From the NCBI GenBank assembly GCA_020796225.1, contig CM036756.1, positions 53,405,616-53,469,615 of the forward strand: a stretch of 64,000 nucleotides of DNA, read 5' to 3'. Shown piece after piece: positions 55,525 through 64,000 of this stretch. Each line of letters starts with the position of its first letter. The stretch's first letter is position 1. Position numbers and translations under genes: made by a program. This stretch comes from Arion vulgaris. Taxonomy: Eukaryota; Mollusca; Gastropoda; Stylommatophora; Arionidae. Under the pieces are notes generated by a model, which worked only from the letters and a program-made list of their open reading frames with translations, was not told the DNA's origin and ran no database searches.

Positions 55525-55700
55525 AAAGTAGAGAAACAGAGTACAGTAGCAATATACAAAACTATACATAGAGAAACAGGATACAGCGGCAATAGACAGC
55601 ACTAGACAAAAACAGAGAAACAGGATACACAGGGACAATAGACAAAACTAAACAAAAATAGAGAAACTGTGCCAGTAGCAATAGTCAAAACTAAACAAGA
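55525..55700. repeat. Imperfect ~45-bp repeat, about 4 units
   Basis: tagagaaacaggatacag, caatagacaaaactaaac and close variants alternate. No function evident. Confidence 0.75.
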
Positions 55701-55774
55701 ATTTGAAAAACCAGTGTCAAAAATATACGTAAATTATATTGTAATTGATAAATGAAAAGTGTAGTGTGTCTAGG

Positions 55775-58000
55775 ACTCATAATAATAATCATCATCATCA
55801 TCATCAGGTGCCGTCTCCACATCGAAGGTTGGCTGCAATGAATCTCCAGCATCCTCTGTCTTTCGCCTTGGTGTTGCACACTGCCAGACTGTAACCTGTC
55901 CATTTCCTAAAGTTTCCCTCCCACTTATCTCTCGTATTCCTCTTGCTCTTTTCCCTCAACTGTCCCCTCTAGTAAATGTTTTATCATAGCGTCATGCCTT
56001 TTTATGTACCCAAAATACTTTACTTGTCTGAATTTTATTTCTCTTAATAATTGTTTCTTCATGCCTAGTTTTCCTAAAACTTGTTTATTTGTCTGTTTTT
56101 CTGTCCATGAAACTCTGCCTATTCTTCTATATATCCACATCTCAAATGCATCAATTCTGTCTTCTAACTGCTTGTTCATTGTCCATGTTTCGAGCCATAC
56201 ATTAATATAGGATATATATAGCATTTGATCATTCTCATTTTTAGCCTGTTTGTGATTTGTTTGGATGTCAGTAATTTTCTCATACTATTGAAATTATCCT
56301 TGGCCATTCCTATTCTCTTTTTAATTTCTGTTATACATCTGCCATCATCTGTTATCATCTGACCGAGATATGAGAAGCTTTTTACTTGATGTAGTAATTC
56401 TCCATGTATTTTTATATTCATTTTAGGTTTTTCCATTTCCTTGTTGATTATCATAGTTTTTGTTTTCTGTATGTTAATGTCTAATCCATATTCCTTGCTA
56501 GTTCTGTCCAATTGGTCCACTAATTCTTGTAGATCTTGTTCATTTTCTGCTACCAATACTGTGTCATCTGCATATCTTAAGTTGTTTATTATTTTTCCAT
56601 TAATCTTGAGTCCTGGCATTCCCTCTAGTTGTTTGAAGATTTTCTCTGTGTAGATGGTTTTTTTTTTTTTTTCTTTCGTCCGCTTTCAACTCAGACGAAG
56701 TTTCATTTCTGAAACTGATTTTTGCGTGAAAATCCGTTTTCCAATTTCTTACAATGGCAGCAGCGTGCACATTCTAAATTACTTTACACTGGCAGCCGTG
56801 TGCTCAATGTACTCGTAATTAGTATTCCCTCGCCATACAGGCAGATTTTCTCTGACTTCAGAGGTACTCACGTTATCGTCCTGAGTAAGACCAGGGGACT
56901 CGAACAAATGCCGGATAGTGGGTTCGAACCCGAGCTATGAGGCGTCTCACAGCTAGCAGGCCGAGCTACTATCAACTACTCCAGGCAGTCCCCCTGTGTA
57001 GATGTTAAATAGGCTTGGTGACAGTATGCATCCTTGTCTCACTCCTCTCTTTATGTCTATGTATGGAGAGTAGCTATTTTCATATTTTATTATTGCTGTC
57101 TGTTCCCAGTATATGTTACTTATTAGTCTGATATCATCCCCATCTAGGCCTATTTCTTGTAGACATATGATTAGCTTTTCATGTTGGACTCTGTCAAAAG
57201 CTTTGCTATAATCAATGAAACACAAGTAGATACTTTTTGCACTTCTATATACTTGTCAGCGAGTAGTCTTATACAAAGTATTGCCTCTCTTGTTCCTCTG
57301 TTCTTTCTAAAGCCAAACTGTTCTTCTCCTACTTCTATGTCTATCTTGTTTTTAATTCTTTCATGTATGATCTTGAGTATTATTTTTGTTATGTGGCTCA
57401 TCAGGCTAATTGTCCTATAGTCTGTGCACTCCTGTGCTTTGGGCTTTTGGGTAGTGGTATGAATACTGATGTCTTCAAGTCTCTTGGTATATATCCTGTG
57501 TTATATATATCATTGCACAAATCTGTAATGGTTGAAATACCAAAATCCTCTAAGGAGGTTAACATTTCCACAGTTACATTGTCCAATCCTGCAGCCTTTC
57601 CAAGCTTCATTGTTTCGATTGCTCTTACAACTTCAGATTTTAATATTCTTGGGCCGTCATTGCACTTTATACTGAGTTTACTGCTTCTTTGATCATCAAA
57701 TAGAGCCGTTACATATTCTGTCCATCTTGTCAATATTTCTGTTTTATCAAACAATAGTTGGTTGTTGTTGTTTTTGATACATCCTCCACCTTTTATAGTA
57801 TTTTTCTTACTTGTCATTTGTCTTATTTCTCTGTGCATATCTCTAGTCCTGTGTTTTCTGCCATATCTTCTATTTCCTTGCATTTTGTTTCTAACCAGTT
57901 TACTCATAATAATAGAAGTTTGAAAACAATGAAGATCATTTATGACTAACCTTTGACACAGATGAAACATTTCATAATCTCTAAACAAAGCCAGGATGGA
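55775..58000 (-). mobile_element. RTE-type LINE, most of the RT (family D), with a SINE inside
   Basis: Minus strand from 58000: linker; LKSEVVRAIETMKLGKAAGL (about 57600); GYIPRDLKTSVFIPLPK (about 57450); EEQFGFRKNRGTREAILCI (about 57320); FIDYSKAFDRVQHEKL (motif A, about 57200); GVRQGCILSPSLFNIYT (motif B, about 57020). After the SINE (56657-56993) it resumes with [20 protein letters not shown] (YADD intact), SFSYLGQMITDDGRCITEIK, GRVSWTEKQTNKQVLGKLG and the C-terminus to about 55780, with a (ATG)n-like tail. The endonuclease is missing. Confidence 0.87.
56657..56993 (-). mobile_element. SINE-T: tRNA-derived SINE with poly(A) tail and 11-bp target duplication
   Basis: On the minus strand it starts gggggactgcctggagtagt and has an A box agtagctcggcctgctagc and a B box gggttcgaaccc (about 56922). 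It ends in a run of about 14 A's (plus-strand t's at 56658-56671). The 11-bp direct repeat ctgtgtagatg occurs at 56646-56656 and 56994-57004. It interrupts the LINE RT between motifs B and C, and removing it and one repeat restores a continuous order of motifs. It is 337 bp long. Confidence 0.93.
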
Positions 58001-58510
58001 GGTTGAAGCCGTTACTGCTGCCCTCCATTGGCTCTCTGGGACTTCATTTACTGGGGCCTTTGGTGTATCTGACTTTCAGTCGATGCTTCACAAGATCCAG
58101 AAGGACAGGTTCCGGTATGAGTGGATGTCGTCTATAGAAGTTTCGAGCCTCCAGAAGCTTACGTAGATATACTGTCCTGGACATGCTGGTTTTTACGGTA
58201 ATGAGAGAGCGGACAGGCTTGCATCAACAGCATCGAATTGGGAGCTGAAGATGGATAAGGGGATGTTCTTCGGTCTCTTCGCGACTGTCTGTTGGATGAT
58301 GACACTAAAATCGATGTTGAATCAATCAAGCGATTTAGGCAGTTTGGAGTTACCCGTTGTACAAGTCGAACTGGATGCCTGAGAGGCAGAGTGAGAGGTG
58401 TGTTTAATCAGCGAGCCACGGGAACCATCAGTATGCATACTCTTCGATATCTGTTGGGGAGACTGAGCACCTATTGGTCTGCCGGAGTGCAATGAAGTCA
58501 GTTTAGTAAC
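57992..58510 (+). mobile_element. LINE family B, RNase H part, one-copy form of the 51-bp unit
   Basis: Plus strand: MEVEAVTAALHWL (RNase H Glu), G-V-S-D-F-Q-S-M-L-H (Asp), YEWMSSIEVSSLQKL, CPGHAGFYGNERADRLASTA (final Asp), then in another frame MDDDTKIDVESIKRFRQFG, VFNQRATGTISMHTLRYLLG, ending with ggagtgcaatgaagtcagt. It lies head-to-head with the LINE at 55775-58000. The segment that is repeated 24 times at 28859-30083 is present once (58292-58340). Confidence 0.85.
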
Positions 58511-58546
58511 CAATAACCAACAAACAAAACTTGCACATTTGATGTA

Positions 58547-58767
58547 AAATTAAAAAAAGTTAAGGAACCTTTCATATCTTGTGGTATATAGGACAATACA
58601 GTGTTAGGCCTGTATTTTTCATTGACCATCGGCACACGATGGGTGATGTAGTCAGCATCACGCCGGCCGCCTTTACTTTCCCAGAGCATGTCTGGTACCC
58701 AGTTGAGGCTGGGTCGACCTGAGAGCCGTCGCGGTCGGGAAAAATTCCACTACGCTACCGCGGCTCT
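58547..58767 (-). mobile_element. SINE-F: tRNA-like SINE with 13-bp target duplication
   Basis: On the minus strand the head has gcggtagcgtagtgg (A box, 58747-58761) and aggtcgaccc (B box, 58711-58720). The body includes ccgatggtcaatgaaaaata. The 3' end is A/T-rich. A perfect 13-bp direct repeat cacatttgatgta flanks it (58534-58546 and 58768-58780). A body fragment recurs at 62691-62760. It is 221 bp long. Confidence 0.88.
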
Positions 58768-58799
58768 CACATTTGATGTAGTCTATGTTATCTTCGTAT

Positions 58800-58822
58800 C
58801 TCTCTCTCTCTCTCTCTCTTTC
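58800..58822. repeat. (tc)n microsatellite
   Basis: About eleven uninterrupted tc dinucleotides. Confidence 0.9.
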
Positions 58823-58875
58823 TTATATCTCGTGCACTACAACTAGCGTAGGCGACCATATATATATCTATATAT

Positions 58876-59225
58876 ATCATCATCATCAAGGTGCGTATCC
58901 TTTATAGGACGTTGCTCTCTTTGCAGCACATCTGAAATTCACTGTCTCTTGCCAGCTCACCCACTTCGTCGATGGTCATGTTAATGGTTTCTTTAATATC
59001 TTGTAGCCATCTTCTTCTTGGTCTGCCTCTGCCTCCTGGGACCCTGCCCTCTAGTATTGTTCTTTCCAGACCATCGTGACGCTTGCTGTGACCAAAGTAT
59101 GTAATTTTCTGTATAGTATGTTGTTTATCAGCCAATTCTCTTTAACATTTAGTTCTTTCAGGACATTAGTGTTCGTTCTTTTTTCTGTCCATGGTAATCG
59201 TAGGATCTTTCTGTAGCATTTAGTT
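58876..59225 (-). mobile_element. RTE-type LINE C-terminal end (family D-like)
   Basis: Minus strand: KITYFGHSKRHDGLERTILE, GRVPGGRGRPRRRWLQDIKE and TIDEVGELARDSEF, then a (gat)n-like tail. It parallels 25510-25905 but is a different subfamily. Confidence 0.75.
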
Positions 59226-59250
59226 ATATATATATTAAATTATATATGTA

Positions 59251-59405
59251 AAATATATGATAACGTTGAGAGTGTGAATAAATGATTTTAGATTAAAAGA
59301 AATTGTCTAGTTTAAATGGCAGTAATAATTATTGACATTTTAACACGTTTACTACCAAATAAAAAAACTGTAATGTGACCGAATTAAACCCTCCCTTCCC
59401 CTTCC
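59251..59405. repeat. Inverted-repeat arm, left (partner at 61981-62136)
   Basis: aaaatatatgataacgttga, aaagaaattgtctagtttaa, atggcagtaataattattga and accgaattaaaccctccc pair, reverse-complemented, with 61981-62136 at roughly 85-90% identity by eye. The arms enclose 2.6 kb that contains LINE pieces. They are probably the two halves of a palindromic MITE split by insertions. Confidence 0.85.
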
Positions 59406-59411
59406 AAATTA

Positions 59412-59460
59412 TATTATATAGGAATATAATATAATCATATTATATTATATTCCTATCGTA
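59412..59460. repeat. AT-rich perfect hairpin
   Basis: ataggaatataatataat and attatattatattcctat are reverse complements separated by only a few bases, next to the left inverted arm. Confidence 0.8.
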
Positions 59461-59610
59461 CCTCTATATATTACATAGGACCTGTCAATTTCTCCACACC
59501 GCTTTATCCTGGGCAACTTGCTCAATCTCGACTATGGAACTGAGTCCGATATTTCTCACCTTCCTCAGTAAAGTTTTTTCCGGGTTTTCATAGAGCTCCT
59601 TTCTGTTAAT
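59461..59610 (-). mobile_element. LINE family C 3' end
   Basis: Reverse complement contains the Q-F-H-S-R-D-like text and ctatgtaat end, like 38869-39040. It lies inside the inverted-repeat pair. Confidence 0.6.
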
Positions 59611-59779
59611 TGCATGTAGGTATAACCCTACATAATATTAACTCATTCTGTACTAACTATCGCATGGTACGCCAGGATTATCTTTTCAAATAACATAACT
59701 TCCGCACACTGCGACAAGTATTGTTTCATGTAAAATTAGTGCTACAATATACTACAATTTAGTGCTACAGCTACCTACT

Positions 59780-61817
59780 ACTATTGCCGAAGCCCAACAA
59801 AGATCACTCTCAGATAGCCGGCTACAGAATCATTGCATTACAAAACACGACAGGCAAGCTTCTTGAGGAAATCGTGGCACGTCGACTGGCATGGGACCTC
59901 GAAAGTCGTCATATCTTCCCACCAACTCTTGGAGGTTACAGATCTGGGAAAGAAACATGGTGCAACGCTGCGGTCTTCGCCTATGATGTCTTCGAAGGTT
60001 TCCATGCAGGTATTGAAACATGTGCAGCAATGGTGGACTTGGAAGACGCATGCAACTATGATTATCTTATGCACCAACTCATCAAACTCCAAGTGCATCC
60101 TCTATACATAAGATGGATAGCTGCTGTGCTGTTCAAAGGAAGGTTGTACTGCGATGTGGTGGTTGGTTTTCTGAACCGGTGACTGTACATTCCGGATTGC
60201 CACAGGGCTCTCCTCTCTCCCCTGTCTTATTCAATATATACACAGTGTCAATCACAGAACAACAACTCGATGGCAGAGGTAGAACTCTGTCATTTGCTGA
60301 TGACATCCTAGTGTATAGACAAGGGAAAGACATGGATGCAATTGCCGGTGAGGTACAGAGGGAACTCGACCGCATCACAGACTGGTGTGATGTCTCAGGT
60401 GCACTAGTCAACCCTGCCAAAGCAGCAGTGACATGGCTCTCACTCAATAATCACACCGTTAACGCAAGTACGCCTAGTGTGAAACTTCGCGGTATTGTTT
60501 TGCCCATAGATAAATCGATGAAATATTTGGGTGTGATATTTGACCGCAGCCTGTGTTTCCGGGAACATGTTGAGTGTGTCATTGTCAAGACACGCAAAGG
60601 TTTGGTGGCAATGAGAGTCATGGCGGCTGTTAACATCGAGCAACGACTGCTTGTCATCCTGTATCAGACACTGGTCCTCTCCACCATTGAATATGCAATG
60701 GCCACCCTCACTGTCAGCAAAACGCAAATCGAAAGACTGGAGAGAATACAGAACGAAGCTATGCGCATCATCCTCAGTTGCACAAGGGATACACCCTGTG
60801 TGGCGATGAGGTTTCTCCTGGATTTTCCGACCATGGAGTATAGACTCAAGATAGCTAGAGCACGTGCCTATCTCAAAATAAGTGCCAAAAGGATCACCCA
60901 TTGCATGAACAGCTCAGCACCAGTGGTGGAAATCGGCTAAAGCGGGCAAGTCATGGGTTGGCCGTGCCGCAGATACTGTTCAGCTGGTATGCGGGCTCAA
61001 TAATATTGACTATGGGGAAGAATGGATACCGATGCATCCAATATACTGGAACACTTTTTCAACCATCATTAAATTTGACAAAGTTTGCAGAGAAGGAAAT
61101 CCCGTGGCGTTGAATGCAGACGTCAAAGCCATTATCGATGAAAACTGCAATGCAGACGACGTTGTGATTTACACGGATGGATCGGTAGTTCGTCACAAAA
61201 AGTCTGCATGGGCCTTCTCTGCAAGCTCATGTGGCAGAATGGTCAAGGAAGCCAGTGGTGCATTTAGTATGACAACAAGCAGCATGACAATGGAGGTACT
61301 GGCGGTGACCAATGCACTACTCTGGCTAGAGTCACAAAATTACACTCATACGTGCATTCTGAGTGACTCATTGAGTATGATCCGAAAGGTGGAGGCCGGT
61401 TCGGTGTGCAGGCAATAGACTGAATCACTGCAGGCGTCAACAATTTGCAGAATTACACTTGTCTTTGTTCCGGGGCACATGGGTGTCGTTGGCAATGAGA
61501 GAGCAGACAGACTGGCTGGCTCTGCCGCTATATCAGAGGGCCAGCCAATGGACAGAGCTGACATCGTGAACGCCCTCATAGAGCGCGGCCGCAGAGAAGA
61601 CCTTCATCTAAACCAATCCACGTCAACTACTAGATTGCGAGAACTGGGTTTGAAGATTGGTGTGGCAAGAAAAGAACGGTACAACAGGTATACGAGTCGG
61701 CTCATCAATCAAAATAGAACTGGTACGGTCAGTCGCTGGACGCTGATGGAGATATTGCGAAGGAGATCGGAGCACCTATGGACATGTCCGGAGTGCAATG
61801 AAAATATTCCAAACTGA
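59780..61817 (+). mobile_element. LINE family B, RT and RNase H, 5'-truncated
   Basis: RT fingers IAGYRIIALQNTTGKLLEEI (59820), AAMVDLEDACNYDYL (motif A region), SGLPQGSPLSPVLFNIYT (motif B, 60195), LSFADDILVYRQGKD (motif C, FADD intact), KYLGVIFDRSLCFREHV. RNase H follows with its four acidic residues: VIYTDGSV, SMTMEVLAV, CILSDSLSMI and GNERADRLAGSA. The C-terminus is RWTLMEILRRRSEHLW and C-P-E-C-N-E, with stop at 61815-61817. The frame breaks near 60110-60180, 60940 and 61415. The endonuclease is absent. RT plus RNase H of this type fits the I clade. Confidence 0.88.
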
Positions 61818-61980
61818 AACTGAAACTAGTGCTACAATTGCATCTACGCATTCTGATCCAATTTCTGGTTTTTATTAACAGCAAAGCTATCTATTTATCT
61901 ATTTATACATCGTGGTCCGAACGGAAGTTTGATATAAATTTGTTCAATGGATTAAATCTATACATCTTTTAGGCTGAAAA

Positions 61981-62136
61981 ATGGGAGGGTGGGGGGTTTA
62001 ATTCTGTCACATTGCGGTTTTTTAAATTTGGTATTAAACGTGTTAAAATGGCAATATTTATTACTGCCATTTAAACTAGACAATTTCTTTTATCTAAAAT
62101 TATTTATTTACACTCTGAATGTTATCATATATTTTT
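61981..62136. repeat. Inverted-repeat arm, right (partner at 59251-59405)
   Basis: gggagggtggggggtttaat, tgccatttaaactagacaat and aatgttatcatatattttt are the reverse complement of the left arm. Confidence 0.85.
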
Positions 62137-62690
62137 CAGTTTGTCTCCACACACAAAAGTTTTGTGTGAAGACGTGGTCAGAGAAACAAATAAATACACA
62201 GATCGAATATTGAGTAAAAACACACATGTTCAATTCGAAAGTATGTGTCGTTTACTATGAATAAATTATTATATTAACAATTGGTATTAACAACTTTCAG
62301 GTAAACATTATAGTAAACTTCTTTAAGACTTAATTAATTGCATATTCTGTCTAACCTTACCTCGCTCGAGTTAACACAAAGACTGCCTTCAACTTAAGCC
62401 GTCAGTGACAAAACCCTAGCATCAGCCACTATTTCAATCAGTGTTGAATGAAAGAAGGTTTATGTGAGCCAACCAAAAAAAAATATTGATACTTATGTCA
62501 ATACAAGGTATTAATATTTCCCAGTTTGAATACATTGTTTGAATTCAGATCACGTACGTTCCACATAATTGTATAGATTGCTTGTGCTTCTATGTATCAA
62601 CGACCTAACTATATACCTTTCGTTTATTTTATGCTGGTTTCATCTAATGTTAGCGGAAAATTATACCGATATTCTTGGTTACCGTATTAC
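62137..62690. other. No recognised feature
   Basis: AT-rich sequence without gene or repeat structure that I could identify. Confidence 0.45.
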
Positions 62691-62765
62691 CGATGGTCAA
62701 TGAAAAATACGTGCCCAACACCGTATTGCCCTATATAAAATGTGGTATAAAAAGGGTTCCATTAC
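62691..62765 (+). mobile_element. SINE-F body fragment
   Basis: ccgatggtcaatgaaaaata, acaccgtattgccctatata and a final aaagggttcc match the body and 3' part of the SINE-F at 58547-58767 (reverse strand). Confidence 0.75.
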
Positions 62766-62814
62766 TTACTTTTTACTTTGTCTAGTTCTGTATATAATGT
62801 TTGTGATTGTTTGG

Positions 62815-63610
62815 GGCAGAACAGCTGCAACAACACATTAACAGACTTCAGTTAGCATGTAACGAATAAAACATGAGAATAAACATCGACAAAACAGAAG
62901 TAATGACATTCGTCAGAGTGGAAAGCACTACCAATATCTGCATCGACAATCGCCCACTAAAACAAGTAAAAGACTTCACATATCTGGGAGCATTTTTTCA
63001 GCAAACGGAAGAATAACTAATGAAATCCAACACAGATGCAACAAAGCAAATCAAATGATAGGACAAATGGCGCCAATTTTAAAATGCAAACATGTCACCA
63101 TGAACACAAAAAGAGCAATGTTCAACACAATCTTTCTCCCACATTATGTTACAAGTGCAACCCTGGCCATTGACAACAAATGATAGAAGAAAACTAGTCA
63201 CGACTTCAACACAATCTTTCTCCCCACATTATGTTACAAGTGCAACCCTGGCCATTGACAACAAATGATAGAAGAAAACTAGTCACGACAGAGATGAAGT
63301 GTCTACGCAGAATGCTGGGTGTAACAAGAAGAGACCGGTTGAGAAATGAAGACATCAGGAAAAAGTGGGTACAACACCAGTACTAGACTTATCAAGAATA
63401 AAAAAATTAAATGGTTCGGCCACGTAAGCAGATTGCCAACAGACAGTGCACCTCAAAGAGCAATGCTGCTCCGATAGAATGGGTACAAAGCAAAAAGCCG
63501 GCCACGCAAAAGATGGACCTCAGAGATAACAGAGGCGACGAAAGACACTATCTAAGAAGAGCATACAAGGGCCCGTTTTAGAAATCTCTTTTTGACCTGA
63601 CGCTGTGAAG
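62815..63610 (+). mobile_element. LINE family E, C-terminal part, diverged
   Basis: Plus strand with breaks: N-I-D-K-T-E-V-M-T-F (62890), the F-S-A-N-G-R-I-T-N-E-I region, C-N-K-A-N-Q-M-I-G-Q-M-A-P-I-L-K, then KIKWFGHVSRLPTDSAPQRA (63410) and KSRPRKRWTSEITEATKD. A tandem duplication of about 87 bp (63117-63203 and 63206-63290, gttacaagtgcaaccctggc) lies within it. It ends near a gaaagaaag tract. Confidence 0.75.
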
Positions 63611-63623
63611 CAAACAGGATTGG

Positions 63624-63647
63624 AGAAAAGAAAGAAAGAAAGAAAGT
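63624..63647. repeat. (gaaa)n microsatellite
   Basis: Five to six gaaa units after the LINE end. Confidence 0.9.
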
Positions 63648-64000
63648 AGAACTTACTATTTTCTTTCCATGGCAAGTTCTGTGCACTGAACATATGTTAC
63701 TTCCTCATATGGATAAATGCAGTTGTAACAATTTGACTCGTGTCAGGGATTTATTCTACTTAAGGGTCTGTTAAGTAGGGTGGACCATGGTCTTAGTCGT
63801 GCGATTATGCTCTACTCCCTGCACCGTAGTTTATTAGTGTCATTTTTATCCGGATTGATGCATATATAACGTGTACATTTGATATCCATTTCAATAACAT
63901 CGATCGCACCCCCTGCAAGCTCCAGCTTTAATGAAATTGTCCCGGTACCAAATCTCTTTTCAAATCTTCTTCTATGCGATTCTTTATTGGTTATTTGTTA
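63648..64000. other. No recognised feature to the window end
   Basis: No domain, array or terminal repeat was identified in this last 350 bp. Confidence 0.45.

Overview
This is a 64-kb piece of an invertebrate animal genome. It is repeat-rich and gene-poor. The main evidence is that almost every recognisable coding stretch is a decayed non-LTR retrotransposon (LINE), and these belong to at least seven sequence families. They are mixed with tRNA-derived SINEs, a Penelope-like element with a GIY-YIG domain, a mariner (DD34D), a hAT-type MITE and about twenty tandem arrays. Exons with GT/AG splice sites show it is eukaryotic. The phylum is not resolved. A mollusc or other lophotrochozoan seems plausible from the CAP-domain sequence and the LINE/SINE mix, but an arthropod is not excluded. 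No bacterial-type operon, CRISPR array, rRNA or intact tRNA gene was seen.

Host gene. The one credible host gene is on the minus strand and spans at least 22.6 kb. It encodes a secreted CAP/SCP (venom-allergen-5/CRISP-like) protein. Four exons were found: signal peptide plus CAP start (44399-44563), CAP core (40801-41019), cysteine-rich hinge (25309-25400) and a long Asn/Lys/Ser-rich exon (21952-22521). Splice phases agree wherever they can be tested. One exon between the core and the hinge was not found, and the 3' end of the gene is not defined. Its introns hold most of the repeats of the middle of the window.

Layout. 0-5.3 kb: RTE-type LINE pieces and the Penelope-like element. 5.3-9.6 kb: a 34-bp array split by a LINE. 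9.9-12.6 kb: a 26-bp array, a hAT MITE and a dispersed repeat. 12.7-17.3 kb: a minus-strand LINE with RNase H, carrying a mariner insertion. 17.9-21.9 kb: a SINE head, a Penelope tail and a large 110-bp array. 22-31 kb: CAP exons, LINE pieces, SINEs and a 24-copy 51-bp array. 31-37.7 kb: the best preserved LINE (endonuclease, RT, RNase H), with a 1.3-kb insertion. 37.8-44.6 kb: LINE pieces, 27-bp and 63-bp arrays, a MITE and two CAP exons. 44.6-55 kb: LINE pieces and 58-, 26-, 62- and 36-bp arrays. 55-64 kb: an RTE-type LINE carrying a SINE, an I-type LINE with RNase H enclosed by inverted repeats, and smaller pieces.

Main pattern. At least five of the minisatellites (units 70, 51, 58, 27 and about 62 bp) are internal amplifications of LINE coding sequence. 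Four of the five lie in the region coding for the extreme C-terminus; the 70-bp one comes from the RT thumb. In four cases (70, 51, 58 and about 62 bp) the one-copy version of the unit, or its reading frame, can be seen in a related LINE copy in this window. A sixth array (37 bp) grew from a SINE junction that includes its target-site duplication. Two other arrays (34 bp, 36 bp) were later split by LINE insertions. Several arrays whose unit is a multiple of three give long open frames on both strands, and these are not genes.
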